From: Acidimicrobiaceae bacterium | GTDB lineage: Bacteria; Actinomycetota; Acidimicrobiia; Acidimicrobiales; Ilumatobacteraceae | Direction: 5' to 3' | NCBI GenBank assembly: GCA_947486675.1 | Contig: CANKUF010000003.1 | Coordinates: 1 to 14,355, forward strand | Length of the DNA stretch: 14,355 nucleotides | Shown: piece by piece, positions 6,017 to 14,355 of the stretch | Position numbering within the stretch: position 1 is the stretch's first letter | How the letters are laid out: each line of letters opens with the position of its first letter | The notes under the pieces: model-generated | Seen by the model: only the letters and a program-made list of their open reading frames with translations | What the model was told of the DNA's origin: nothing | Database searches by the model: none | Position numbers and translations under genes: made by a program

Positions 6017-8899
6017 CTACGGCTTCTTTTTCAACAGCGGTCCAAGGAATTTCCCGGTGTAACTACCCTTCACCTTCGCGACATCTTCAGGAGTGCCTTC
6101 GGCGATGATTCGACCTCCGCCATCTCCACCTTCAGGGCCCATGTCAATAATCCAGTCCGCAGTTTTGATGACGTCCAAGTTGTGTTCGATCACCAACACG
6201 GTGTTACCGGTCTCTACTAAACGAGCAAGCACGGTGAGTAATCGACGCACGTCTTCGAAGTGCAATCCGGTGGTTGGTTCATCGAGTAAATAAATTGTAC
6301 GACCGGTGCTGCGCTTGGCAAGTTCGGCAGCAAGCTTCACACGTTGAGCTTCGCCACCAGAAAGCGTTGGAGCAGATTGGCCGAGTCGCACATAACCCAA
6401 CCCCACGTCGAAAAGCGTCTGCATGTGGCGACCAATACGGGGTTGATTCGTGAAGAAGTCAACTGCGTCAGCAATTGGCATGTCAAGGATTTGAGAAATG
6501 TTCTTTCCCTTAAACAAGATGTCGAGTGTGTCGCGGTTGTACCTCTCGCCCTTACACACATCGCACGGCACATACACGTCCGGCAAGAACACCATTTCGA
6601 TTTTGATCGTTCCGTCACCAGAACATGCCTCACACCTGCCGCCAGGAACGTTGAAACTAAACCGACCAGGCTGATATCCGCGAACCTTTGCCTCTGGCGT
6701 GCCCGCAAACAATTTGCGGATGTCGTCAAACACCCCCGTATACGTCGCGGGGTTGGAACGTGGCGTTCGACCAATTGGAGACTGATCCATGTCGATGACT
6801 TTGTCCAGATGCTGAACACCGTCAACGGCTGTGTGTTTACCCGGAGCATCTTTTGATTTGTAGATCTTCTGCATCAAAGACGGAAGCAAGATGTCTCGAA
6901 TGAGCGTGCTCTTTCCACTTCCCGATACTCCGGTTACTGCAACAAACAGGCCAAGTGGAATCTTTGCCGTCAAGTTTTGCAAGTTGTGTTCACGAGCACC
7001 GCGAATGGTGAGCCAATGATTCTTTGGTGCACGACGTTCTTCCGGTACTGGAACAAACCGCTTGCCACTGAGGTATTGGCCGGTAATTGACTTGGATACT
7101 TTTTCTATGCCGGCAACTGGCCCGCTGTACACCACTTCGCCACCATGCTCACCCGCACCTGGCCCAATATCAACGATCCAATCGGCAGAGCGAATGGTGT
7201 CTTCATCGTGCTCAACGACCATCACTGTGTTACCCAAATCACGAAGTCGAATCAGCGTTTCGATGAGACGATGATTATCGCGCTGGTGCAGGCCAATACT
7301 CGGCTCGTCCAATACGTACAACGTTCCCACAAGACCGGAACCTATTTGGCTAGCCAGCCGAATGCGTTGTGCTTCTCCGCCCGCCAATGTTGCTGCTGCG
7401 CGAGACAACGTGAGGTAGTCGAGCCCTACGGATAACAAGAATCCAAGACGAGCATTAATTTCTTTGGTAATGCGTTCGGCAATCATCTTGTCGCGATCGC
7501 CAAGTTTCAAACTCTTCAAAAACTCTGCGGAGTTTCCAATTGAAAGATCGCAGATTTCGCTGAGGCTCTTTCCGTTCACTTTTACGGCAAGTGATGCTGG
7601 CTTTAAGCGCTGACCCTTGCAGGCCTTACACGGCGCTTCACGCATGTAGCTTTCAAACTGTTCGCGGGAGTATTCGCCTTCTGCACTTTCATGTCGACGC
7701 TTGATCCACGGAACAACACCCTCATAAGACGTACTGTATTCACGCGAACGGCCATAACGATTCTTGTATTTCACCATCAATGCTTCGCCCGCTCCATGCA
7801 TGATGATGTTCTTATTCTTCTCCGAAAGTTTTTCCCACTTCACATTGAGCGGAATGGAGTGTTCTTCGGCAACGGCTTCGAGCATGCGCTGAAAATATTG
7901 CGTGTGGGCTGAACGCCACGGAGCTATGGCTCCTTGCAGAATCGAAAGCTCCGGGTCCGGAACGACGAGCTCTTCTTCAACTTCGTAACGAGTGCCCAAG
8001 CCAAGACACGTTTCGCAAGCACCAAACGGAGAGTTAAATGAAAAATTTCGCGGTGCGAGTTCGTCAAAACTTGCACTGCACTTGGGGCACGCCATGTGCT
8101 GGCTGAACGTAATGACCTCGCCTTGTTCATCGGTCTTGCCGCTCATGATTTCAATTCCTGCAACACCGTCAGCAAGCTTTAGCGCGGTCTCGAGGCTGTC
8201 GGTCAGACGACGATTGATTCCCGCCTTTTGAACAAGTCGATCGACGATGATGTCGATACTGTGGTTCTCGTAACGAGCGAGTTTGTCGCCCTTCTTTAAG
8301 AATTCTGATATGTCAACAACTTGTTCGTCGATTCGCGCGCGTGAATAACCCTGTGCAAGAAGTTCTCCAAGCAAACCTTCGTACTCGCCTTTTCGTCCAC
8401 GCACAACTGGCGCCAGCACTTGAAACCGCGTTCCAGATGGAAGCTCCAAAACTCGATCAACAATTTGTTGTGGCGTCTGGCGCTGCAACGCAATGCCGTC
8501 TTTAGGACAATGCTGAATACCAATTCGCGCCCATAACAATCGCAGGTAGTCATAGATCTCCGTAATCGTTCCAACAGTTGAACGAGGATTCTTTGAGGCG
8601 GTCTTCTGGTCAATCGAAATAGCTGGCGACAATCCCTCGATCACGTCTACGTCGGGCTTATCCATTTGGCCAAGGAACTGGCGGGCATACGCGCTCAGAG
8701 ACTCGACATATCGGCGTTGGCCTTCGGCATAAATGGTGTCAAAAGCCAGGCTGCTTTTTCCGCTCCCCGACAGTCCCGTAAGCGCAATCAGTTTGTCGCG
8801 TGGAACCTCAACATTGATGTTTTTCAGGTTGTGCTCGCGCGCACCCCGAACCGAGATTACGCCAGGCGAATACGCAGGCTTCTTTTTCGCTGGAGGCAT
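6017..8899 (-). CDS. uvrA: UvrABC excinuclease ATPase subunit A
   Basis: The damage-scanning ATPase that, as a dimer, finds distorted DNA and loads UvrB. The 960-residue protein has two ABC ATPase halves. Half I: Walker A GLSGSGKS (42-49), signature LAGGEAQR (505-512) and Walker B VLDEPS (529-534). Half II: Walker A GVSGSGKS (657-664), signature LSGGEAQR (846-853) and Walker B LLDEPT (871-876). Zinc-binding cysteine pairs are visible at C271/C274 with C295/C298, C424/C427, and C756/C759 with C779/C782. The first signature has Ala where most families, including the second half here, have Ser. The N-terminus ([12 protein letters not shown]) and C-terminus (LLKKKP) are Lys-rich. The ATG is 21 nt after the uvrB stop and lacks an obvious Shine-Dalgarno site. 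Identification is certain. Confidence 0.98.
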   Translation of the reverse strand: MPPAKKKPAYSPGVISVRGAREHNLKNINVEVPRDKLIALTGLSGSGKSSLAFDTIYAEGQRRYVESLSAYARQFLGQMDKPDVDVIEGLSPAISIDQKTASKNPRSTVGTITEIYDYLRLLWARIGIQHCPKDGIALQRQTPQQIVDRVLELPSGTRFQVLAPVVRGRKGEYEGLLGELLAQGYSRARIDEQVVDISEFLKKGDKLARYENHSIDIIVDRLVQKAGINRRLTDSLETALKLADGVAGIEIMSGKTDEQGEVITFSQHMACPKCSASFDELAPRNFSFNSPFGACETCLGLGTRYEVEEELVVPDPELSILQGAIAPWRSAHTQYFQRMLEAVAEEHSIPLNVKWEKLSEKNKNIIMHGAGEALMVKYKNRYGRSREYSTSYEGVVPWIKRRHESAEGEYSREQFESYMREAPCKACKGQRLKPASLAVKVNGKSLSEICDLSIGNSAEFLKSLKLGDRDKMIAERITKEINARLGFLLSVGLDYLTLSRAAATLAGGEAQRIRLASQIGSGLVGTLYVLDEPSIGLHQRDNHRLIETLIRLRDLGNTVMVVEHDEDTIRSADWIVDIGPGAGEHGGEVVYSGPVAGIEKVSKSITGQYLSGKRFVPVPEERRAPKNHWLTIRGAREHNLQNLTAKIPLGLFVAVTGVSGSGKSTLIRDILLPSLMQKIYKSKDAPGKHTAVDGVQHLDKVIDMDQSPIGRTPRSNPATYTGVFDDIRKLFAGTPEAKVRGYQPGRFSFNVPGGRCEACSGDGTIKIEMVFLPDVYVPCDVCKGERYNRDTLDILFKGKNISQILDMPIADAVDFFTNQPRIGRHMQTLFDVGLGYVRLGQSAPTLSGGEAQRVKLAAELAKRSTGRTIYLLDEPTTGLHFEDVRRLLTVLARLVETGNTVLVIEHNLDVIKTADWIIDMGPEGGDGGGRIIAEGTPEDVAKVKGSYTGKFLGPLLKKKP

Positions 8900-8920
8900 G
8901 GCAAGCAGACTACTTTGCGG

Positions 8921-10951
8921 TTACTTCGCGTCGCGTAGTTCGCGTCGCAAATCTTTCATTTCGTCTCGTAGGCGAGCTGCATATTCAAATTTCAATTCCG
9001 ACGCCGCAAGATTCATTTCTTCCTCAAGAGTCTGGATTAATCGACCGAGTTCCTGCTGTGGCAACGAGCGCAATTCGTTCACCACCTTTTCGCGCTCGCG
9101 GTCACGCCTTCCGCTCTTTGCGGTAGACAACGAGCCTTCCGACGGTCGCAGCACGGAGAGAATGTCGCCAACCGCCTTGCGAATGGTTTGAGGATTGATG
9201 TTGTGTTCTTTGTTGTAGGCGATTTGTCTCTCTCGGCGGCGTTGAGTTTCGCCAATTGCGCGATCCATTGAAGGCGTTCGCTTATCGGCGTACATCACTA
9301 CCTGACCATTGACGTTTCTGGCGGCGCGTCCAATCATCTGAACAAGGGATGTTTCGCTTCGCAGGAATCCTTCCTTGTCGGCATCCAAAATTGCCACAAG
9401 CGAAACTTCCGGCAAGTCCAATCCTTCACGAAGCAAGTTGATGCCAACAAGCACGTCGAATTCGCCCAAGCGAAGAGCACGCAGGATTTCGATTCTTTGA
9501 ATCGTGTCGATATTGGAGTGCAAATAACGAACCTTCAGCCCTTGTTCAAGCAGGTACTCGCTCAGGTCTTCTGCCATCTTCTTCGTCAGCGTCGTAATCA
9601 ATACACGATCGCCCACTTCAACTCTGCCGTTGACCATTTCAATGATGTCATCAATTTGACCTTTGGTAGGGCGCACAATTACTTCAGGGTCAACTAGGCC
9701 CGTAGGACGAACAATTTGCTCGACCACTTGCTGACTTGTTGCGATCTCAAATTTGGCTGGAGTCGCCGAAAGGAAAATGCATTGATTGATCCGCTGCATC
9801 GCCTCTTCGAATTGCAGAGGGCGATTATCTGCAGCCGATGGCAATCGAAACCCGTGCTCAATCAGATTCGCTTTGCGACTGCGATCACCAGCAAACTGAC
9901 CGTGTAATTGTGGAATAGTTACGTGACTCTCGTCAATGACCAGCAAGTAATCGTCAGGAAAGTAGTCAAGCAAGGTAAACGGAGGCTCTCCCGGCGAACG
10001 TCCGTCAATGTGCATTGAATAGTTTTCGATTCCGTTACAGAAACCGACCTCTGCAATCATCTCCAAGTCGTACTGAGTGCGCATCCGTAGACGCTGAGCC
10101 TCCAACAATTTGCCTTCTGTTTCAAATTGCTTCAGGCGTACTTGCAACTCGTGCTCTATACCAACTACTGCTTTACGCATACGTTCATCGCCAGCAACAT
10201 AGTGAGTGGCAGGAAAAATCAGCACTTCGCTCATGTCGTTTACGGTTTCACCAGTTAACGCATCGACAATGGTGATTCGCTCAACCGTGTCGCCAAACAT
10301 TTCAATGCGAGTGACCGTTTCGTCGTAGGCGGGTTGAACTTCAATAGTGTCGCCACGAACACGAAAATTTCCGCGACCAAGTGTCATGTCATTGCGGTCA
10401 TATTGCAAGTCCACAAGTCGACGAAGCAGGCTGCGTTGGTCGTAATCAACACCAACGTGAAGCTCCAACAGGTTGCCCCGATATTCCTCTGGGTTACCCA
10501 TTCCATAGATGCAGCTCACCGAAGCAACAACAATGGTGTCGCGTCGAGTCAGCAACGCAGCAGTTGCCGAATGTCGCAACCGATCAATTTCGTCGTTAAC
10601 CGAGGAATCCTTTTCAATAAAAGTGTCGCTCGATGCGATGTACGCCTCTGGTTGGTAATAGTCGTAATAACTTACGAAATATTCAACGCGATTCTTTGGG
10701 AAGAACTCTTTCATTTCCTGGGCTAATTGTGCTGCCAGGCTTTTGTTCGGGGCAAGGATGAGCGTTGGTCGCTGCACCTGTTCGATGGTCCATGCAACAG
10801 TTGCCGACTTTCCAGAACCGGTAATTCCAAGCAACGTTTGAAACCTGTCGCCACGATTGATTCCCTCTGTCAGCTGCGCAATCGCTTTAGGTTGATCCCC
10901 TGCAGGTTGGTAATCAGACACCACATGAAACAGTTGGTTATCTACTGTCAC
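8921..10951 (-). CDS. uvrB: UvrABC excinuclease helicase-like subunit B
   Basis: Receives damaged DNA from UvrA, verifies the lesion by pushing a beta-hairpin between the strands, and recruits UvrC. The 676-residue protein has Walker A GITGSGKS (42-49), the hairpin sequence [11 protein letters not shown] (95-105), the DESH box (340-343), LSATP (394-398), the motif VI region QMIGRAARN (538-546) and a C-terminal UVR motif (about 635-670) that binds UvrC. The frame stays open for 23 more codons upstream, inside coaE. I chose the GTG at 10951 because it gives the standard UvrB N-terminus (residues 11-22 [12 protein letters not shown]) and because it sits in TAGTG, sharing one base with the coaE stop, a classic coupling arrangement. 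A weak AAAGAG lies upstream. I found no GAAC-N4-GTTC LexA-type box in front of it. Confidence 0.98.
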   Translation of the reverse strand: MTVDNQLFHVVSDYQPAGDQPKAIAQLTEGINRGDRFQTLLGITGSGKSATVAWTIEQVQRPTLILAPNKSLAAQLAQEMKEFFPKNRVEYFVSYYDYYQPEAYIASSDTFIEKDSSVNDEIDRLRHSATAALLTRRDTIVVASVSCIYGMGNPEEYRGNLLELHVGVDYDQRSLLRRLVDLQYDRNDMTLGRGNFRVRGDTIEVQPAYDETVTRIEMFGDTVERITIVDALTGETVNDMSEVLIFPATHYVAGDERMRKAVVGIEHELQVRLKQFETEGKLLEAQRLRMRTQYDLEMIAEVGFCNGIENYSMHIDGRSPGEPPFTLLDYFPDDYLLVIDESHVTIPQLHGQFAGDRSRKANLIEHGFRLPSAADNRPLQFEEAMQRINQCIFLSATPAKFEIATSQQVVEQIVRPTGLVDPEVIVRPTKGQIDDIIEMVNGRVEVGDRVLITTLTKKMAEDLSEYLLEQGLKVRYLHSNIDTIQRIEILRALRLGEFDVLVGINLLREGLDLPEVSLVAILDADKEGFLRSETSLVQMIGRAARNVNGQVVMYADKRTPSMDRAIGETQRRRERQIAYNKEHNINPQTIRKAVGDILSVLRPSEGSLSTAKSGRRDREREKVVNELRSLPQQELGRLIQTLEEEMNLAASELKFEYAARLRDEMKDLRRELRDAK

Positions 10952-11583
10952 TATGTACTCTTTTGCGTGAGTGCGCCTGCACCCTGTTGTGCATTTGGCA
11001 ACGTGGCGAACCAATCCCAAACGTCATCAACTTGCGAACCAAGACTTTCCGGGTTGCCACTGTTATCAATAATTCGATCGGCAACTTTCAAACGATCTTC
11101 ACGACTGGCCTGACTCGCCATTCGTCGTCTGGCATCTTCTTCGTTCATGTTCCGAAACTGCACAAGTCGAGCAATTGCAACTTCAGGATCAACGTCGACA
11201 ACCACAAGACCAGACATACCATCCCGTGGGTTCTCCACCAACAAAGGCATATCCAGCACCACCACGTTGTCGGTAGTCATGTTTAATTCAATCTGTCGCA
11301 GAATTTCAATGCCTATTGCCGGATGCATAATTGCATTCAGGCGTTTCAACATCTCTGCATCACCGAATACCAATTTTGCAACTTTTGCACGATCGAGCTC
11401 TCCGGATTCGAGCAAGATGTCTCCGAACTCATCAACCATTTTCTGCAACGTTGTCGAACCCTTTTGTTGCAGCTGCTTAGCAATGCCATCACCATCAATG
11501 ATGATTGCTCCCTTGCGCTCGAACAGCGCAGACACGGAAGACTTTCCAGATCCAATTGCGCCTGTTAGCCCAATCAATTTCAT
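10951..11583 (-). CDS. coaE: Dephospho-CoA kinase
   Basis: Phosphorylates the 3'-OH of the ribose of dephospho-CoA, the last step of coenzyme A synthesis, in the cytoplasm. The 210-residue protein has the P-loop GAIGSGKS (8-15), an Asp pair in [10 protein letters not shown] (29-38), LNAIMHP (82-88), DMPLLVE (111-117) and RRRMASQAS (152-160) in the lid region, then IDNSG (172-176). The open frame extends 16 codons upstream to a TTG, but the ATG at 11583 is supported by GGAG 4 nt before it and by the normal kinase N-terminus ([15 protein letters not shown]). It is a single-domain enzyme, without the C-terminal extension known in mycobacterial CoaE. It lies between rpsA, separated by 58 nt containing a stem-loop, and uvrB, with which it shares a base. 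The rpsA-coaE-uvrB order is familiar from actinobacteria. Confidence 0.97.
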   Translation of the reverse strand: MKLIGLTGAIGSGKSSVSALFERKGAIIIDGDGIAKQLQQKGSTTLQKMVDEFGDILLESGELDRAKVAKLVFGDAEMLKRLNAIMHPAIGIEILRQIELNMTTDNVVVLDMPLLVENPRDGMSGLVVVDVDPEVAIARLVQFRNMNEEDARRRMASQASREDRLKVADRIIDNSGNPESLGSQVDDVWDWFATLPNAQQGAGALTQKST

Positions 11584-11587
11584 ACGT

Positions 11588-11591
11588 CTCC
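11588..11591 (-). promoter_or_regulatory. Shine-Dalgarno site of coaE
   Basis: GGAG on the minus strand, 4 nt before the ATG at 11583 and 12 nt after the stem-loop. It supports the ATG over the upstream TTG. Confidence 0.6.
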
Positions 11592-11603
11592 AATGAACTT
11601 CTG

Positions 11604-11633
11604 AGTTGCGCTCGCCCCCTGACGAGCGCAACT
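11604..11633 (-). terminator. Perfect 11-bp stem-loop between rpsA and coaE
   Basis: AGTTGCGCTCG (11604-11614) and CGAGCGCAACT (11623-11633) are exactly complementary around an 8-nt loop. On the minus strand the hairpin begins 8 nt after the rpsA stop. The bases that follow (CAGAAGTTCATTGG) are not a U-run, so this is not a standard intrinsic terminator. It may partly terminate transcription, or mark an mRNA end protecting the abundant rpsA message while letting some transcription reach coaE and the uvr genes. The structure is certain from the sequence; calling it a terminator is inference. Confidence 0.6.
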
Positions 11634-11641
11634 ACAGAAAA

Positions 11642-12982
11642 CTATGCGCTTGGAGCTTCTGGTTCAACAGCAGGAACTTCTGCTGCTACTTCGGCTGGAG
11701 CGCCAGCTGGAGCTTCAGCCGGTGCTGCTGTGTCGAAATATTCAGACCACGCTGCTTCGCGTGCGCTGTCATCGCCACCGACCCAGTTGCCCTGATCGTC
11801 AACCTGGAACTGTCCGCGGTATTCCTCGGCGAGTTCTCCACCTTCAGCAGCCTGCTTAATGGACAGGCTGATTCGACGGCGAGCGAGATCGAGATCGATG
11901 ATCTTGACCCACAACTCTTCGCCCGGAGTAACAACTTGTTCTGGAGCTTCAACATGGTGTGCCGACATTTCGGAAATGTGCACGAGGCCTTCAATTCCAT
12001 CTCCAACTTGTACGAATCCACCGAATGGAACCAACTTGGTAACACGGCCGTAAACCAATTGACCAACTTGGTGACCGTTAGCAAATTCTTGCCAAGGGTC
12101 TTGCTGAGTTGCCTTCAATGACAGGCTGATGCGCTCGCGGTCCATGTCCACTTCGAGAACCTTGACGGTTACTTCGTCGCCGATGTTGACCACTGCTGTT
12201 GGGTTGTCAACATGCTTCCATGACAATTCAGAAACGTGGATGAGTCCATCCATGCCGCCCAAGTCAACGAATGCACCGAACGCAACAACACTTGAAATGC
12301 GACCTGTGCGAACTTCGCCAACCTTGAGGTGGGTCAAGAACTCGTCACGTGCTCCACGCTGATTCTGCTCGAGCAATGTACGGCGCGAAAGCACAACGTT
12401 GTTGCGATTGCGGTCAAGCTCAAGAATCTTTGCCGTGATGCGCTGGCCAATGTATGGAGCCAAGTCACGAACACGACGTAGCTCAACAAGTGATGCAGGA
12501 AGGAATCCGCGAAGACCGATGTCCACGATGAGTCCGCCCTTAACAACTTCGATGACCAAACCTTCAACGGTTCCGTCTGCTGCTTTAACTTTTTCAATGT
12601 CGCCCCAAGCGCGCTCGTATTGCGCACGCTTCTTGGAGAGCAACAAACGACCCTCTTTGTCTTCGAGAGTAAGAACAAGAGTTTCAATCTTCTCGCCCAA
12701 CTTCACAATCTCGTGCGGATCGATGTCGTTACGGATTGACAATTCGCGGGCGAGGATTACGCCTTCGGTCTTGTAACCAATCTCGACGAGTACTTCGTCA
12801 CGGGTAATGCGTACAACTGTTCCAGTAACGAGTTGTCCGTCTTTGAGTTCAACGAGTGTTCCGCTAATCGCGTCAGCAAATGACTGCGAAAGATCACGCT
12901 CTGTAATTTGGCGCGGTGTGTAATTTCCTTCTGAGTCGAAGGTTCCCATTGGTGGGGATTGCATTGTTTGTAGATCTGACAT
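11642..12982 (-). CDS. rpsA: 30S ribosomal protein S1
   Basis: RNA-binding protein of the small ribosomal subunit that helps bring mRNA to the ribosome. The 446-residue protein has four S1 (OB-fold) repeats at about 49-118, 136-202, 221-290 and 306-376, each ending in the usual (I/L/V)-S-(L/R)-(S/K/R) pattern such as LLLSKKRA and ISLSLKA. It is the shorter four-domain form typical of Gram-positives and actinobacteria, not the six-domain E. coli form. The third and fourth repeats have the best-conserved FGAFVDL/FGGFVQV and GLIHVSE/GLVHISE faces. The last ~30 residues are a low-complexity Ala/Pro/Glu tail, probably disordered. The ATG at 12982 has only a weak upstream GAAAG, as is common for S1 genes. 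A 93-nt leader with two hairpins separates it from the methyltransferase, so it probably has its own promoter or control. Confidence 0.98.
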   Translation of the reverse strand: MSDLQTMQSPPMGTFDSEGNYTPRQITERDLSQSFADAISGTLVELKDGQLVTGTVVRITRDEVLVEIGYKTEGVILARELSIRNDIDPHEIVKLGEKIETLVLTLEDKEGRLLLSKKRAQYERAWGDIEKVKAADGTVEGLVIEVVKGGLIVDIGLRGFLPASLVELRRVRDLAPYIGQRITAKILELDRNRNNVVLSRRTLLEQNQRGARDEFLTHLKVGEVRTGRISSVVAFGAFVDLGGMDGLIHVSELSWKHVDNPTAVVNIGDEVTVKVLEVDMDRERISLSLKATQQDPWQEFANGHQVGQLVYGRVTKLVPFGGFVQVGDGIEGLVHISEMSAHHVEAPEQVVTPGEELWVKIIDLDLARRRISLSIKQAAEGGELAEEYRGQFQVDDQGNWVGGDDSAREAAWSEYFDTAAPAEAPAGAPAEVAAEVPAVEPEAPSA

Positions 12983-13075
12983 GAATACGTACTTTCGGTG
13001 GATAGGAGAGATGGTCCCTCTTGCGAGAGGCCCTACCGGCGGTAGGACAGGGAAATCACGCTACCAGCGACTGCC
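12983..13075 (-). promoter_or_regulatory. Structured leader of rpsA with two tandem hairpins
   Basis: Two hairpins stand one base apart. The first in transcription order is CCTACC/GGTAGG with a 3-nt loop (13032-13046). The second is CCTCT/AGAGG with a 4-nt loop (13017-13030), which can re-pair in a shifted register to present a GCAA tetraloop of the GNRA type. A pyrimidine-rich stretch (ATCTCTCCTATCC) follows, then the rpsA ATG 34 nt after the second hairpin. No U-run follows either hairpin, so they do not look like a terminator for the methyltransferase gene. A role in S1 autoregulation is plausible by analogy with other ribosomal-protein leaders but is not shown. I could not identify a -35/-10 pair with confidence. 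Confidence 0.5.
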
Positions 13076-13813
13076 CTATCTGGACTTGGCGATAACCAGG
13101 AATTCAGGCAATTCGGTGCTGCAACTGGCAGCGGAATAGCACCCTGGCTCCACGCTCGAGATGTTCTCAATGTCGAAACCCGCCACGTCAAAAACCAATC
13201 GCAACTCACGTGGCGTATAGCAACCTGTCCACAAATCAACGTTTTTCACTTCGCCCAGGTCATTGCGAATGTCTGTTGTTTCGTGGCTCACACCGCCCAA
13301 CACATCAAAATCTGCACCGTCGTGGTGCTTGACCGAGAAATAGGCGTTGAAGGCTGAAAGCACCAGCAGACCGTTTGGCTTCAAGGACTTACGAATACCT
13401 TTCAGAATTTGGACATCTTGTCGATCGTCAATCATTAAACCAAAAGCTCCCTGGCACAAACAGATTGCGAAATCAAAACGTTGATGCAGATCTGCTTCAT
13501 CACGGAGCGAACGGGCATCAAGACGAATGAATTCTGCGTTTGTCAATGATTCTTCAGCAGCGCGCTGTTGGGCGATGTCGACGAAGTCTTGACTTACGTC
13601 AATTCCGCGAACGTGCATACCCCTGCGCGCAAGTTCCAAACTGTGACGGCCAGGCCCGCAGCCCACATCGATAAAAGAACTGCCAGCAGATGCGCGAGTG
13701 GCTTCCAAAATGTAATCAACTTCTTGAACTGTGCCTTTAGTAAAGGAGTATCTCAGGTACGCAGCCTTCATGTGACTCGCTAAATCTTCAAACCAATGCT
13801 CTCTATCGGCCAT
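13076..13813 (-). CDS. Class I SAM-dependent methyltransferase, substrate unknown
   Basis: A 245-residue protein with the class I methyltransferase fold: motif I FIDVGCGPGRHSLELA (47-62), the acidic end of strand 2 at GIDVS (70-74), a motif around RLDARSL (97-103), strand 4 in FDFAICLCQGAFGLM (113-127), and LKPNGLLVLSAFNAY (144-158), a common post-motif region. There is no signal peptide or membrane segment, so it is cytoplasmic. An N-terminal helical segment (1-40) and C-terminal half (about 160-245) probably bind the substrate, which I cannot name. The ATG at 13813 is 4 nt after the polA stop. An in-frame ATG at 13858 would add 15 residues and overlap polA by 41 nt, but the shorter start has AAGG upstream and better spacing. 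Its position between polA and rpsA suggests a housekeeping role, perhaps in translation, but this is a guess. Confidence 0.85.
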   Translation of the reverse strand: MADREHWFEDLASHMKAAYLRYSFTKGTVQEVDYILEATRASAGSSFIDVGCGPGRHSLELARRGMHVRGIDVSQDFVDIAQQRAAEESLTNAEFIRLDARSLRDEADLHQRFDFAICLCQGAFGLMIDDRQDVQILKGIRKSLKPNGLLVLSAFNAYFSVKHHDGADFDVLGGVSHETTDIRNDLGEVKNVDLWTGCYTPRELRLVFDVAGFDIENISSVEPGCYSAASCSTELPEFLVIAKSR

Positions 13814-13817
13814 ATCG

Positions 13818-14355
13818 TTACGCCTTGGCCGATGCCCAGCTATCTCCCCAAGCAGCATTCACTTCAAGCGGAACTTTCAGAACTGCGGCATTCTTCATTT
13901 CGTGAAGCACAATCTCGTTTACCTTGTCGCGTTCGGACGTTGGGCATTCCACAATGACCTCGTCATGCACTTGCAAAATAACGGTGCTCTGTAGTTTTGC
14001 TTTGGCTATCGCATTATCAATTCGAACGAGCGCGATCTTGAAAATGTCTGCAGCAAGCCCTTGAATACCTGCATTCATTGCTTGGCGTTCTCCAGCTTGA
14101 CGAATACGGAAATTGGGATTATTCAATTCTGCAATTTGTCGACGTCGACCAAACAGCGTTTCGGTATATCCCTTGGTTCGCGCTTCTGCAATGGTGTCAT
14201 CCATGTACTGCTTCACGTTTGGAAAAGCTGCAAAGTACGCATCGAGAATCTCGCCTGCTTCACCCACACCTACACCAAGTCGTTGACTCAAACCGAATGC
14301 TTCCATGCCATACGCAAGCCCGTATGAAATCATCTTCGCTTGCGATCGCATGTCT
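13818..14355 (-). CDS. polA: DNA polymerase I, C-terminal part
   Basis: The last 178 codons of Pol I; the 5' end lies beyond the right edge. Pol I fills the gap left by excision repair and replaces RNA primers. The visible part is the fingers and palm of a family A polymerase. The O-helix runs RSQAKMISYGLAYG, with the Arg and Lys that hold the dNTP and a Tyr at the position equivalent to E. coli F762. FGRRRQIAELN and FRIRQAGERQAMNAGIQGLAADIFK follow, then motif C LQVHDEVIVEC with the catalytic Asp-Glu. The protein ends in VNAAWGDSWASAKA, a normal family C-terminus. The stop is 4 nt before the methyltransferase ATG, so the two genes are probably co-transcribed. Whether the 5'-3' and 3'-5' exonuclease domains are present cannot be seen. 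Confidence 0.97.
   Translation of the reverse strand, partial: DMRSQAKMISYGLAYGMEAFGLSQRLGVGVGEAGEILDAYFAAFPNVKQYMDDTIAEARTKGYTETLFGRRRQIAELNNPNFRIRQAGERQAMNAGIQGLAADIFKIALVRIDNAIAKAKLQSTVILQVHDEVIVECPTSERDKVNEIVLHEMKNAAVLKVPLEVNAAWGDSWASAKA

Noticed and set aside
6337..6856. Two 170-codon open frames, one per strand, inside uvrA
   Set aside because: Both lie wholly within the uvrA C-terminal ATPase half, whose motifs are intact in the main frame; they are frame shadows.
10952..11020. Longer N-terminus of UvrB starting within coaE
   Set aside because: The 23 extra residues do not resemble UvrB, while the GTG in TAGTG gives the normal family start.
11606..12121. 171-codon plus-strand open frame opposite the end of rpsA
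   Set aside because: It mirrors the low-complexity Ala/Pro/Glu tail and the fourth S1 repeat; no independent support.
13814..13858. Longer N-terminus of the methyltransferase from the ATG at 13858
   Set aside because: It would overlap polA by 41 nt and lacks a ribosome-binding site; it remains possible but is less likely than the ATG at 13813.
1..14355. Mobile elements, CRISPR arrays, tRNA or rRNA genes, toxin-antitoxin or defence genes
   Set aside because: Nothing of the kind was seen on reading either strand; the intergenic space totals only a few hundred bases and is accounted for above.

Overview
The window is a densely packed, entirely minus-strand block of bacterial housekeeping genes. 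It holds ten complete genes, with a partial gene at each edge. The gene order, the Pol I fragment with Tyr at the O-helix position usually written as E. coli F762, and RapZ with a GLSGAGRS P-loop all point to an actinobacterium. Base composition looks mid-range (roughly half G+C by eye), which is low for the phylum. Together with the short phosphoglycerate kinase this suggests a free-living, possibly aquatic lineage such as Acidimicrobiia. That placement is an inference from remembered family features, not from a search.

In transcription order (right to left) the layout is: the C-terminal end of polA (13818-14355); a class I SAM methyltransferase of unknown substrate (13076-13813); a 97-nt leader with two tandem hairpins; rpsA (11642-12982); a perfect 11-bp stem-loop; coaE (10951-11583); uvrB (8921-10951); uvrA (6017-8899); uvrC (4154-6013); rapZ (3293-4144); gap (2253-3266); pgk (1129-2244); tpiA (351-1139); and, after a 100-nt gap rich in inverted repeats, the first 83 codons of a lipoprotein that looks like an ABC-transporter family 5 solute-binding protein (1-250). 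From coaE to tpiA no gap exceeds 26 nt and two junctions overlap, so this reads as one transcription unit or a few nested ones.

Functionally the block joins a complete UvrABC excinuclease set, with the gap-filling polymerase Pol I a few genes upstream, to the triose part of glycolysis (Gap, Pgk, TpiA). RapZ sits at the junction, and ribosomal protein S1 and the last CoA-synthesis enzyme lie upstream. In many Gram-positive bacteria rapZ is followed by yvcK (glmR) and whiA before gap, and tpiA is often followed by secG; none of those three genes is present here.

I see no mobile element, tRNA, rRNA, CRISPR array or frameshifted gene, and no clear new multi-gene system. The points most worth a second look are non-coding: the structured rpsA leader, the stem-loop between rpsA and coaE, and a cluster of TGGGT/ACCCA half-sites in front of the solute-binding protein. 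The main gene-content points are the missing yvcK-whiA pair and the shortened N-domain of Pgk.
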